Source: Prosthecobacter dejongeii (GTDB taxonomy: Bacteria; Verrucomicrobiota; Verrucomicrobiia; Verrucomicrobiales; Verrucomicrobiaceae). From it: a DNA stretch of 64,000 nt. Below are positions 34,026-43,946 of the stretch, piece after piece (within the stretch, counting starts at the first letter, position 1; each line of letters starts with the position of its first letter). Under the pieces are notes generated by a model that saw only the letters and a list, made by a program, of their open reading frames with translations, searched no databases and had not been told where the DNA came from. Both the position numbers and the translations under genes were made by a program. Where the stretch lies: NCBI RefSeq assembly GCF_014203045.1, contig NZ_JACHIF010000007.1:1-64000 (forward strand), in the 5' to 3' direction.

Positions 34026-34945
34026 GTGACAATGCCCCACTGATCGTCGCCATCGAAGGTGGTGGTACCAAGTTTGTTTGCGGTATTGGCACCGATCCGC
34101 ATAACATTCTAGATACCGCACGAATAGATACCACGACGCCCCATGACACCCTGGAAAATGTGAGTCATTGGATATCCAAAATGAAGGTGGCTCATGGTCC
34201 GATAGCGGCCATTGGCATTGGCACTTTTGGCCCGGTTGATCTCAATCGAGACAGTGAGACTTATGGATACATCACGACCACGCCGAAACCCCACTGGCAG
34301 CAGACGGATGTGGTGACATTTTTCAAAAATCGTTTCAAGGTCCCCGTGGGGTTTGATACGGACGTAAATGCGGCGGTATTGGCGGAATACCTGTGGGGCG
34401 CGGGACAGGGCATGGACCCGCTCATTTACATCACCGTGGGCACAGGGGTGGGCGGTGGTGTCTTGGTCAATGGGCAGCTTCTGCATGGATTGCTTCACCC
34501 AGAGATCGGTCACCTCATCGTGCCACCGCCACACAATAGTCTGGCCATTCAAAGGGAAGGGCAGTGCCCATTTCATCGCAGTTGTGTGGAAGGGTATGTC
34601 TGCGGTCCCTCCATTGCGAAACGCTGGGGAGTAAAAGCTGATGCCTTACCGCCGGACCATCCTGCCTGGGAAGAGGTGGCGGATGTCATGGGCTACGCGC
34701 TCATGAACCTGACGCTCACCCTCGCCCCCAAACGCATCATTTTAGGTGGAGGTGTGATGGAGCAGCCACATCTCATTCCACTCATCCAGGGCAAGCTGAT
34801 GCAGCACATGAATGGTTATCTTTCGGTGCCACAGCTCAGCCATGACATTGAGCGTTTCATTGTTAAACCTGGACTGGGCGGGCGCTCTGGATTGCTGGGT
34901 TCGATGGCTCTCGGGCGCATGGCGATTGCGAATAAAGCCCTGTGA
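34022..34945 (+). CDS. ROK family sugar kinase (fructokinase-like)
   Basis: 307 residues. The ATP phosphate-binding motif is AIEGGGTKF near the N-terminus. The catalytic Asp is in FDTDVNAAVLAEYLWGAG. A second phosphate motif is TVGTGVGGGVLVNG, followed by HPEIGHL. A zinc-binding motif around QCPFHRSCVEGYVCGPSI is typical of ROK fructokinases and mannokinases. RIILGGGVM is the adenosine loop. It phosphorylates a hexose, probably fructose, in the cytosol. It is translationally coupled to metF. Its stop lies two bases from the stop of the opposing PEP-CTERM gene. Confidence 0.9.
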   Translation: MSDNAPLIVAIEGGGTKFVCGIGTDPHNILDTARIDTTTPHDTLENVSHWISKMKVAHGPIAAIGIGTFGPVDLNRDSETYGYITTTPKPHWQQTDVVTFFKNRFKVPVGFDTDVNAAVLAEYLWGAGQGMDPLIYITVGTGVGGGVLVNGQLLHGLLHPEIGHLIVPPPHNSLAIQREGQCPFHRSCVEGYVCGPSIAKRWGVKADALPPDHPAWEEVADVMGYALMNLTLTLAPKRIILGGGVMEQPHLIPLIQGKLMQHMNGYLSVPQLSHDIERFIVKPGLGGRSGLLGSMALGRMAIANKAL

Positions 34946-34947
34946 GT

Positions 34948-37900
34948 TCAGGTCTTTTTTTGATGCGGGCTGCCCCTTCGGCGTCGCATAGCTAGAGCGG
35001 CTCCCGCTGCTAGCAGGAGAAATGTTCGTGTAGGCTCTGGCACAAGGCTGATGCTGAGGATGCCACTGCTAAATAAGGCATCTGTATTCCACATGAGACC
35101 TGCGGGGAGGAGTGGAAGATCGTATTGAGCCACGGTGTTAGTGATAGGCTGGATGAGCCCGGACCAGTCAAACAATCGCCATTGATCATTGGCGGCCCAG
35201 GCGACCATCCCTGTGGGATTGGATACTTTAATGACCGTGCTAGCCTCCATATTGAGGGTGCCCAAAATCACCGCCAAATCTGCCGTGGTAGATAGGAGGC
35301 TGTTATCACCTTGACCTGCACCGGAAAATAGATCGAAGGCAAAGGTAGATCCACTGAGCATGTTCAGCACCCCATTACCTGAGGTTTGAAGGGTGAGACG
35401 GCTGGCGCTGCTAGCGGGAAGGCCTGGGAGTTCCGTTCCTATCTGTAAGGTGGCTCCTGTAAGGGTGACGTTTGTATCGACTGAGGGGGCGATGCGCCCG
35501 CTACCTCCTATGACAGCACCGACGTTCACATTGACCAAGCCTGTTCCCGTGCCTGAACCTGTGGTGTTGGTGACCAGCAGGGTGCCATTTTCTACAGATG
35601 TGCCTCCACTGTGGGTGCTGTTTCCTGTGAGGGTCCAAGAGCCTGGGCCCGTCTTTTCGATTTTGCTGGTGATGGCCGGGCTGACGTTGGCGAAACTGAC
35701 AATTTCATTGGCTCCTGCCTGGGTGCCTCCCAGTCGTAGCACGCGCTGCACGGTATTGGTGCCGCCGGCGGTGAAGGGGGCGGTAAATTTAACGGTGCCT
35801 GTGCCGGTGTTTTCTAAGACAGCGACGACTGATATGACATCACCGGGAATGTCCGCGTTGCTGACATTGACTGGTCTGTTAGTGACTGAATCTGTGGCGC
35901 CGATGTATCTGAGTGTGGCGACTGCATTGAAGTTTTGAGACGTGGTAGTGGCTGTGGCCATATCAATGATGTGGGCGGTGCTATTGAAATCGCCTTTGCC
36001 TAGGGAGCTTGGGAGGCCTCGGTCAGCCAGCTTTGTGACTTCGATCGTATTCTGTAGCAGGGTGGTTTTCCCCCGATAAGTATTGGCTTGGCCTAACTGC
36101 AAAGTGCCGAGTGAAATGGTGAGATTGAGGTTATCCTCATTCGTGCCTGAGCCGCCGATGAAACCTGCGCGAAAATCAAAAGTGCCACTGACATAATGAA
36201 GAAAGGTGGAGAGTGCAGCCGTGCCGCCGACGAGTGCATTGGCCGTGCCGTTGCCTTCGATACGCAGACCGCCGTACTGCGTCACTGCGTGGCCTGTTGT
36301 GGTGCTGCCGAGAATCATTTTACCACTGGTGCTGCCACTGCCGAAAATGAATGGGGTGCTGGCATAAAGATAGTAGCTGATGCTGGTGGCCGTGTTTTTG
36401 ATAAGCTGAAGGGTGCCCTCCTGGATGCGCGTGGCACCTGTGTAGTCCCCCGCAGCGTAAGCAGTGTCATATTCGAGGATCAGAGTGCCTGGGCCAGCTT
36501 TGGTCAATCCGGCGGCACTTCCAGTTCCGCTGGCTGCATTGTTTAAAATGCGACTGCTAATGGTCAGAGGGGCTTCGGTATTGTTCTGAATGATGACCAG
36601 ATCAGCCGAGCCAACAGCCCCCCTGAGACTGGTGGTGCGGATGGCGGTAGCATTGGCTCCGACAGCGGGTGTGACCAAGATCCCGCCCGTGGTGAGCATC
36701 CGACCACTGGTATCTTGGGCGATGGTGGTGGCCTGGGCTTGGTGAAACCTCAGGCTGCTGATGGTTGTATTTGCAGTTAGGGTGGTGGTGCCGATGTTAA
36801 GAGTGATGTCTGCATTGCCACTTAACGTCGAGGCTGTGCTGGCTGTGTAACCGGTGATGCTGGATAGGCCCACAATATTCCGCAGGGTAGAGACTGCCGT
36901 GGTGGTAGCTGCCCAGTCATCCGCCCCCACGGTGGCATAGGCGCCACCGCCGGTGCTGGTGAGCAGGGCGTTGTTTGTGCCTCCTGTGGTTTTGATGCTG
37001 CCGCTGGCCGGGAGATCAAAACGCAAGGTGGCACCCAGATTCCTGGTAATGGCCCCAAAGGTGATGTCCATACTCCCGCCACCACTGGAGGTGGACGTGA
37101 TACGCGAATACCCACTGTTCAGAGTGAGTGTGCCTAAAGCTTGACTGCTGACACTGTCTGCTTTGCCTGTTGTGCGAAAAGCCCCTCCACCGAGGATCAA
37201 TGTCCCAACGGTGCTACTTAGCGTGGCCCCATTGTAGAGGATGTTTGTGGCGGGGGCACCGGTTCCATTGAAGTTGAGATGCAAGGCCCCATTGTTGACG
37301 GTGGTGATGCCTGTTGCGTTGCTAGCTCCGATGAGGGTCAATGTGCCACTGCCTTCTTTAGTGAGCAGCCCGCTGGTGGCTGAGATCGCGCCTCTTACCT
37401 CGCTGTCACCGCTGCCAGAGAAGGTGTAACCTGTGGCGCTGCTTTGAGCCGTGATGCCTCCCGCCAAAATTAGGGTGCCGCTATCCGATGTGAATCGAGT
37501 GCTGGACTGGATGCGCACCGCAGCCGTGATGGTATTGATACCACTGAGGTTGCGGATGGCTCCGTCAGAGGTGATGCCATGGCCATTCGCCTGAATGGTT
37601 TCTCCCAGAGTGATATCACCAGAAAGATTCAAGGAAGCACCTGCCATGATTTTGGTCACTCCTACGGCACCTGCTGCGCCGAGAGCCTGGGCGCTCCGCA
37701 CTTCCAATACCCCGCTTTGGAGGGCGACTATGCCCGTGAATGTGTTGTTTCCTGTCAGCACGATACGACCTGTGCCATTGAGATTCAGGCTTACTGCGGC
37801 TGTGCCATTGTTGGTGATGCTGGAATGGAGGGTCAGCGGTTGGTTGCTGGACATATTCGTTAGCATGATTTGGCCGATCGTGTTGATCGCTCCTCCTGCT

Positions 37901-39579
37901 GTCAAAATGCTCCCATCTGAGGGGGCTCCCATCGTTAGACTTTGAGCCCCTTGCAAGATTTGTAGCCCACCTGCGGCGCCCAATCGCAAGGTTTTACCGG
38001 CGAGATCAAGGGTGCGAGCTTGAACTGTATCCGTCATGGAGATGGTATTTACATCCGTCGTGCCATTGTCAAAAAGCACTGCATTTGTGGATGCTGAAGT
38101 GAGCTGTAAGTGAGACACGGTGGAGTATCCAGGCAAGTTCGTCACCGTCAGTCCTTCCTGATAACCGAGATTTCCACTGAATAGACCGACGACACCTCCT
38201 GTTAGGCCTGCCCAACCACCCACTTTTCCGTCTGAACTGCTGTAGGTGGCCCAGGTGCCAATGAGGCCCTCATTATTACCACCTATTTGGCCTTTAATTT
38301 GACCTGAAAGAGGGCCTGTAATGGCAAGCACACCATTGCCGGTGCGGCTGATCGCACCCATGTCCAGATTCATGCTGCCACCAAAACCCGACACTGCGGT
38401 AATAGCTGTCGCACTTTGTTGCACGCTGACTCCGCTGAAGTTTTGGGAGTTTGTTTTCGCGGCAGCTCCATTGAGCCTAAGGACAGTAGGAACGGTGAGC
38501 CCGCCGATGAGTTGAAGGGCACCTGCTGCGCGGTTGTTGTAGAGCATGTTGCTCACAGGTGCCGTTGTTGTGGCAAAGTCCAATACGTTGACTCCACCTT
38601 CAGTGCCGCTGGTTTCAGTGGTGCTGATGATATTGGTCACTCGCCCTAGAATGGTAGCTCCGGTGTAAGTGCTAATGCCGCTGTAGGTGGTGGTAAGGGG
38701 GAGGGCCGCATTAGTCGGGGTAGCGGCGGTACGGGTGAAGGCCCAACTGCCTCCAATTTCGCCAATGCCCGATGAGATGGCTGTATTCACGGTATTGATG
38801 TGGGTGTGAAAGCGAGCATCCCCACTCAATGTCAACGCACCACTGAAGGTGCTTCCAGAGGCATCTACACGAATGGCTCCATAGTTGGAGGCCCCCGCCC
38901 CGCTTAAGGTAACTGGCACAGCGTAATTTCCCCCACCCGTAGGATTAAACACGGAGCCTGACTGGACATCAATGCTGCTCAGATTGCTAATGTAGGTGGG
39001 ACTGCCCACGCTGGCGTAAATGCCGCTCGTCGCACCCACGGCACTCTTTAAAGTCAATGTCCCCGTAAGCTCGGTATTGATAGAACTGAGGCGGATGAAA
39101 GCGATGGTGGAACCTGCTGATTTTTGGAAGGTGAGATTACTCCCCTTTAATAGTGAGGTGAAGGTGATCCACTGCCCACCGAGACTGCCGCCAGAGGCTG
39201 CATTGGCGATGTTGATAATGCTGCCATTGCCGACATTCAAAGTCCCACCTGTAAAGCCATAAGCGGTGGAGCCGATCGGGGCGCCTAAGGAATTGAAATT
39301 CATGCCTGCCACTTTGATTTCCCCATCCACGGTGAGGGTTCCTCCTGTGGTGCTGCTTGTATTGCCAAATTCAGCGATGGCTGAGCCACTATTATCCCAG
39401 GCTGAGTAGGCATCATCTTTGAACCAACGTAAATTCGCAGGCATCGTCGCATTGGTGCTCCAGGTGCCACTGCCATTTTGAATACCTGCCGTTCCTAGGT
39501 CGCCATCGAAAGTGAATGTCTGAGCGACCGAGGAAGGCACCAGGAGCAGGAGGCTCAAAAAAAACAGGGGTATTTTCAT
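34948..39579 (-). CDS. PEP-CTERM autotransporter-type beta-repeat giant protein
   Basis: 1543 residues. Signal peptide MKIPLFFLSLLLLVPSSVAQ. The body is repetitive, rich in Gly, Ser, Thr and Asn, with autotransporter-associated repeats (LTKAGPGTLILEYDTAYAAG, IEKTGPGSWTLTGNSTHSGG and TKEGSGTLTLIGASNATG). The end carries VPEPTRTFLLLAAGAALAM then RRRR and eight further residues (GSPHQKKT). Most PEP-CTERM tails stop right after the Arg run, so this tail is slightly unusual. Expected fate is exosortase sorting to the outer surface. It resembles the 25814-29746 protein in plan but is longer and differs in sequence. Confidence 0.9.
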   Translation of the reverse strand: MKIPLFFLSLLLLVPSSVAQTFTFDGDLGTAGIQNGSGTWSTNATMPANLRWFKDDAYSAWDNSGSAIAEFGNTSSTTGGTLTVDGEIKVAGMNFNSLGAPIGSTAYGFTGGTLNVGNGSIINIANAASGGSLGGQWITFTSLLKGSNLTFQKSAGSTIAFIRLSSINTELTGTLTLKSAVGATSGIYASVGSPTYISNLSSIDVQSGSVFNPTGGGNYAVPVTLSGAGASNYGAIRVDASGSTFSGALTLSGDARFHTHINTVNTAISSGIGEIGGSWAFTRTAATPTNAALPLTTTYSGISTYTGATILGRVTNIISTTETSGTEGGVNVLDFATTTAPVSNMLYNNRAAGALQLIGGLTVPTVLRLNGAAAKTNSQNFSGVSVQQSATAITAVSGFGGSMNLDMGAISRTGNGVLAITGPLSGQIKGQIGGNNEGLIGTWATYSSSDGKVGGWAGLTGGVVGLFSGNLGYQEGLTVTNLPGYSTVSHLQLTSASTNAVLFDNGTTDVNTISMTDTVQARTLDLAGKTLRLGAAGGLQILQGAQSLTMGAPSDGSILTAGGAINTIGQIMLTNMSSNQPLTLHSSITNNGTAAVSLNLNGTGRIVLTGNNTFTGIVALQSGVLEVRSAQALGAAGAVGVTKIMAGASLNLSGDITLGETIQANGHGITSDGAIRNLSGINTITAAVRIQSSTRFTSDSGTLILAGGITAQSSATGYTFSGSGDSEVRGAISATSGLLTKEGSGTLTLIGASNATGITTVNNGALHLNFNGTGAPATNILYNGATLSSTVGTLILGGGAFRTTGKADSVSSQALGTLTLNSGYSRITSTSSGGGSMDITFGAITRNLGATLRFDLPASGSIKTTGGTNNALLTSTGGGAYATVGADDWAATTTAVSTLRNIVGLSSITGYTASTASTLSGNADITLNIGTTTLTANTTISSLRFHQAQATTIAQDTSGRMLTTGGILVTPAVGANATAIRTTSLRGAVGSADLVIIQNNTEAPLTISSRILNNAASGTGSAAGLTKAGPGTLILEYDTAYAAGDYTGATRIQEGTLQLIKNTATSISYYLYASTPFIFGSGSTSGKMILGSTTTGHAVTQYGGLRIEGNGTANALVGGTAALSTFLHYVSGTFDFRAGFIGGSGTNEDNLNLTISLGTLQLGQANTYRGKTTLLQNTIEVTKLADRGLPSSLGKGDFNSTAHIIDMATATTTSQNFNAVATLRYIGATDSVTNRPVNVSNADIPGDVISVVAVLENTGTGTVKFTAPFTAGGTNTVQRVLRLGGTQAGANEIVSFANVSPAITSKIEKTGPGSWTLTGNSTHSGGTSVENGTLLVTNTTGSGTGTGLVNVNVGAVIGGSGRIAPSVDTNVTLTGATLQIGTELPGLPASSASRLTLQTSGNGVLNMLSGSTFAFDLFSGAGQGDNSLLSTTADLAVILGTLNMEASTVIKVSNPTGMVAWAANDQWRLFDWSGLIQPITNTVAQYDLPLLPAGLMWNTDALFSSGILSISLVPEPTRTFLLLAAGAALAMRRRRGSPHQKKT

Positions 39580-39820
39580 GGTTAGCTAGATTCCTTCCGG
39601 CATTGAGTCCGTGGACATCCATGAGCAGCAGAAGGCTGTTCTTTGATGTCAATGTCCGGGGGGATTAACCAATTATAAGCAGTGGTCGTGCCGAGACGGC
39701 GATTGGGCTGTCATTTCAGCACAACAGTATCAATTGTTGGGCAGGAAAGTCCCATTTCGAGTCTTGGTTATTTTTGATGCCCTTGCGCAAAAAGTAGCCA
39801 ATCTTTAGCGTAGTTGTTAG

Positions 39821-42352
39821 GTGAATTTTTCTGCTCTGGCGCACATATCCAAAAGGTTCGCTGCTTTGATAGGTCTTTGCACATTTTCTGCGACTCCCGC
39901 TGAAGTCGATTACCTCAAGGACATCAAGCCCCTGTTGCAGGAGCGTTGTTATGCCTGCCATGGCGCTTTAAAACAAAAAGCCGGGCTGCGTATAGATACC
40001 GTGGCTTTGATGAAAAAGGGAGGGGATGAAGGCAATGCGGTTGCCCGAGATCATGCTTTGATTTTGGAACGTGTGACGACCCAAGACCTTCATGAGCGGA
40101 TGCCGCCAGAGGGGGAAGGTGCCGCCTTGACCGCGCAGCAGGTTGAGTTGCTTCAAAGCTGGATTCTTGCGGGAGCTCCCGGCCCCGTGGATGAGGAACC
40201 TGAAATGGATCCTGGTCAGCACTGGGCTTATCATTTGCCTTTATCTGCAGGAGCCTCTTTAGATGCCTTAATCTCTGAGCGCCTACGTTCTCTGGATATA
40301 AAGCCACAGGCGTCTGCATCCCCAGAGATCTGGTTGCGGCGTGTTTACCTAGATCTCATCGGTCTGCCCCCGACACCGAGTCAAATAGAGGCTTTCATAC
40401 AACAAGATAAACCAGGCGGAGCCGCACGTATGAAAGTGGTAGATCAACTCCTGGCCTCCCCTCAGTATGGTGAGCGTTGGGGGCGCCACTTCATGGATAT
40501 CTGGCGTTACAGCGATTGGTATGGTTTGGGGAATCAGCTCCGACACAGCCAGAAGCATCTTTGGCATTGGCGCGACTGGATCATCGAATCTCTGAATGCT
40601 GATAAAGGCTATGATGAGATGATCATTCAGATGCTAGCAGCTGATGAACTTGCTCCTGATGATCGTGATAATCTGCGCGCCACAGGCTTTTTAGCACGCA
40701 GCTACTACCTATTCAATCGAACGACATGGTTGGATGAAACGGTGGAGCATACCTGCCGTTCCTTTCTCGGCCTAACTATGCAATGTGTGAAGTGCCATGA
40801 TCATAAGTATGACCCGATTGAACATGGCGAATATTATCGCCTGAGGGCTGTGTTTGAGCCTATGCATGTGCGCCTAGATCCCTGGCCGGGGGAAATTGAT
40901 CTGGAAAGAAATGGGCTTCCTCGTGTCTTTGATTTGCATCTGGATCGTCCCACTTACCGACATGTGCGAGGTGATGAGAAAAATGAAGACCGCTCGGTCG
41001 TTCAACGGCCGGGCGTTCCCAAAATTCTTGGCGGCTCGCAGTATCAGCCAGTCTCGCAGGCATTGCCCATCAATTCAGTGAGACCAGCTTTGTTACCCTT
41101 CGTGCTTCAGGATCACTTGAGTCAGGCGAATTTGGAATTGGTAGGGGCTACTCGAAATATGAAATCAGCTAAACCTGCCTTCAAAATTCTGGCAGAGAAG
41201 ACGCTGGCTGTAGCGGAGGCCCGCCCCGTCATGTTGCGTGCTGTGCATGCCGCAGAATCTTCGCCCACTAACAAAAAGCTTGCTGCGGAAGCGGCTCTAG
41301 CTGATGCAAATTTTCAGTTAGCCATTGCAGAGCAGTTTTTAATCAAAGCGGAAAATGACCCTTCACTGATACACAAGGATAATCAAAAGAAGACTGCGGC
41401 AATGAAGAGATTGGATGCTGCTCGTGCCGAACTCAAAAAGGCCCAGGAGAGGGTCGCTAACCCAGGTGTGGTGTATGCCCCGATCCATGCCACGCTGAAA
41501 GCGCAGGAAGGCCCCGACGATCCCAAAAACAAGGAGGTTCAAACATATCCTGAATCGAGTTCAGGGCGGCGATTAGCGTTGGGGCGTTGGATCGCTAGCC
41601 CACAAAATCCGCTGACGGCTCGGGTGCTAGTAAACCATGTCTGGTTACGTCATTTTGGCAGTGCGTTAGTGGCAGATGTGAGTGATTTTGGTCGCCGCAG
41701 CTCTAAGCCTTTGCATCAAGACGTCTTGGATACATTGGCCGTTCGCTTGATGGATCGTGGGTGGAGCCTCAAGCAGTTACATCGTGAAATGGTATTGTCA
41801 GAGCTGTATGCACGGAGTTCGTCCTCGGTCGGTGTTGCTGCGAAAACTGTAGAGAAGGATCCTGATAACACCTGCTATTGGCGGATGAATCCTCGTCGAA
41901 TGGAGTCCCAAGTCATTCGAGATAGCCTTCTCAGTCTGGCTGGAAAACTAGATTTTTCTCAGGGTGGAGCAACGCTGGATCCTGTGACAATGGAGACGAG
42001 TTGTAGGCGCTCACTTTACTTCAATCAAACGGCTGATACTGAGCATCGTTTCCTAGCTATGTTTGATAACGCTAATGTGCTGGACTGTTATCGGCGGGAA
42101 GAAAGCATCGTGCCACAGCAGGCACTGGCTTTGGCCAATAGCCAGCTATCTCACGATTGCGCGACGGCGCTGATGCAGAAATTAGCAGGGCTAGATGACC
42201 GCGATTTTATTCGTGAAGCGTTTGTTAGGGTGTTAGGGCGCCAACCCGATGACGGAGAACAAAAAACATGTCTTGAGTCTTTATCGAGTTTGCGCAGAGA
42301 GCTATTTCTTCAAGCCTTGTTTAATCATAACGACTTTGTTACTTTGCGATGA
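39821..42352 (+). CDS. Planctomycete-type cytochrome, PSCyt1/DUF1549/DUF1553 protein
   Basis: 843 residues with GTG start 39821 and a signal peptide ([14 protein letters not shown]). PSCyt1 domain (about 28-115) with heme motif CYACH (Cys43). DUF1549 (about 150-350) with a second CxxCH at Cys322 in [11 protein letters not shown]. An Ala/Lys-rich, probably coiled-coil insert (about 445-550) precedes DUF1553 (about 575-830), which has [14 protein letters not shown] and DFGRRS. The next gene, encoding a DUF1501 protein, overlaps by 4 bp; this pairing is a hallmark of Planctomycetes and Verrucomicrobia. These pairs are linked to polysaccharide use, though their reaction is not established. Confidence 0.93.
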   Translation: MNFSALAHISKRFAALIGLCTFSATPAEVDYLKDIKPLLQERCYACHGALKQKAGLRIDTVALMKKGGDEGNAVARDHALILERVTTQDLHERMPPEGEGAALTAQQVELLQSWILAGAPGPVDEEPEMDPGQHWAYHLPLSAGASLDALISERLRSLDIKPQASASPEIWLRRVYLDLIGLPPTPSQIEAFIQQDKPGGAARMKVVDQLLASPQYGERWGRHFMDIWRYSDWYGLGNQLRHSQKHLWHWRDWIIESLNADKGYDEMIIQMLAADELAPDDRDNLRATGFLARSYYLFNRTTWLDETVEHTCRSFLGLTMQCVKCHDHKYDPIEHGEYYRLRAVFEPMHVRLDPWPGEIDLERNGLPRVFDLHLDRPTYRHVRGDEKNEDRSVVQRPGVPKILGGSQYQPVSQALPINSVRPALLPFVLQDHLSQANLELVGATRNMKSAKPAFKILAEKTLAVAEARPVMLRAVHAAESSPTNKKLAAEAALADANFQLAIAEQFLIKAENDPSLIHKDNQKKTAAMKRLDAARAELKKAQERVANPGVVYAPIHATLKAQEGPDDPKNKEVQTYPESSSGRRLALGRWIASPQNPLTARVLVNHVWLRHFGSALVADVSDFGRRSSKPLHQDVLDTLAVRLMDRGWSLKQLHREMVLSELYARSSSSVGVAAKTVEKDPDNTCYWRMNPRRMESQVIRDSLLSLAGKLDFSQGGATLDPVTMETSCRRSLYFNQTADTEHRFLAMFDNANVLDCYRREESIVPQQALALANSQLSHDCATALMQKLAGLDDRDFIREAFVRVLGRQPDDGEQKTCLESLSSLRRELFLQALFNHNDFVTLR

Positions 42353-43806
42353 AAAGAGGTGACCTATTGCCGGTGAACTCAGTGCCGAATCGCCGTGATT
42401 TCTTGGGGCAGCTTGGGCTGGGTCTAACAGGGATTGCTTTACAAGCGATGATGGCCCAAGAGGCGCAAGGGGGCGGCCTCTGGACGCCTCCAGATGGGTT
42501 TCCTATGCATGCGCCTAAGGCTAAGCGGGTGATCTGGCTATTTATGCGGGGTGGCGTCAGCCATATGGAAAGTTTTGACCCCAAACCCATGCTGAATCGT
42601 TATGCCGGCAAAAGTATTGAGGCTACTCCTTTTAAAGAAGTGCTCAATCCGGATAAGCTGAAGAATGTGCGAGTCGTGGTGGTGAATGATGCGAATGGAC
42701 AGCAACGCAACCTCATCTATCCAATGCAGACAGGCTATAAGCGCTATGGCCAATGTGGGGTGGAGATCAGTGACTGGTTTCCGCATATTGGGTCTTGTGC
42801 AGATGAGATTGCTTTTATCCGCAGTATGTGGACCACGGATAACAATCATGGTGCACAGGTGCAGTTTGCCAGTGGTCGTCATATGCTGGAACCGCGTGTG
42901 CCGACGCTGGGAGCCTGGGTCAATTATGGCCTGGGAGCGATGACGGAGGACTTACCCTCCTTCATCAACATGGGACCACGCTATTTTGATACTCGGGACG
43001 GCCATTATTTGGGGCCTGCATACGATGCGGTGAATCTGAAGGTGGATCCTAAAAACCCACTTTCCTTTGCTAAACCTGAAGCTGAGATGGCTGCCCATGA
43101 ACAAGCTGCTCAGTTTAGCCTCGTTCATCAGTTGAATCGGTTGACCGCTGAGAAGTATCCTGGAGATCGTGCTTTGCAGGCACGAATGAAAAGTTATGAG
43201 TTGGCTTTTCGCATGCAGACGGCAGTGCCAGAGACTCTCAACCTAGAGGCTGAGAGTATGGAGACGCAGCGCCTGTATGGTTTGGATCAAAAAGCAACGG
43301 AGCCCTTTGCTCGCCAGCTTCTTGTGGCACGGCGTCTGGCGGAGCGTGGGGTCAGATTCATTCAGATCCAGCATGGAGATGGAGCCGCCGGAGCTTGGGA
43401 TTCGCATTCAGGTCTTCGCGGCAGTCACTCAAAACTTGCTGAGCAAGTGGATAAACCCATTGCGGGGCTGCTCAAAGATCTCAAACAACGCGGCATGTTA
43501 GAGGACACTCTCGTCGTCTTCGCAACCGAGTTTGGTCGCACTCCTGGCACTCAGGGAAGCGATGGTCGGGATCATCATCCCTTTGCTTTTAGCATCTGGA
43601 TGGCAGGTGGGGGAATCAAGGGCGGGGCCATTCACGGAGCCTCCGATGAACTCGGCTTTCATGCCACGGAAAATCCGCATTACGTCACCGATGTTCATGC
43701 GACGATTCTTCATCTGTTAGGTCTTAATCCGCACCGATTGGAGATACCAGGTCGCAAGCGTTTGGAGAGAGACTTTGGCAAAGCCATCCCGGAGATCATG
43801 GCGTGA
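42349..43806 (+). CDS. DUF1501 domain protein, Tat-type export signal
   Basis: 485 residues. The N-terminus has a Tat-like signal ([18 protein letters not shown]). The body is a DUF1501 protein of the alkaline-phosphatase/sulfatase-like fold: [77 protein letters not shown] and HHPFAF. The GRDHHP motif and the Ser/His/Asp content suggest a metal-dependent hydrolase fold, but substrate and activity are unknown. It is translationally coupled to the PSCyt protein upstream, with which it probably works in the periplasm. Confidence 0.93.
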   Translation: MKRGDLLPVNSVPNRRDFLGQLGLGLTGIALQAMMAQEAQGGGLWTPPDGFPMHAPKAKRVIWLFMRGGVSHMESFDPKPMLNRYAGKSIEATPFKEVLNPDKLKNVRVVVVNDANGQQRNLIYPMQTGYKRYGQCGVEISDWFPHIGSCADEIAFIRSMWTTDNNHGAQVQFASGRHMLEPRVPTLGAWVNYGLGAMTEDLPSFINMGPRYFDTRDGHYLGPAYDAVNLKVDPKNPLSFAKPEAEMAAHEQAAQFSLVHQLNRLTAEKYPGDRALQARMKSYELAFRMQTAVPETLNLEAESMETQRLYGLDQKATEPFARQLLVARRLAERGVRFIQIQHGDGAAGAWDSHSGLRGSHSKLAEQVDKPIAGLLKDLKQRGMLEDTLVVFATEFGRTPGTQGSDGRDHHPFAFSIWMAGGGIKGGAIHGASDELGFHATENPHYVTDVHATILHLLGLNPHRLEIPGRKRLERDFGKAIPEIMA

Positions 43807-43946
43807 GTGGCATCTGAGACTCTGCTACTCCTCTATTGGCATATTTTGAGCAAGGTCTGGCCCATTTTGATTCCTGCGTGTGCCCAGGCGTTAAAACGCG
43901 CATCGTGAAGTAAGATTTTTTTAAACTTCGTCGTAATTTGCTAACA

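Noticed and set aside
43807..43946. Terminator between the two PSCyt/DUF1501 pairs
   Set aside because: Only a weak GCGTTAAAACGC-type stem is visible with a distant T run; not enough to call.
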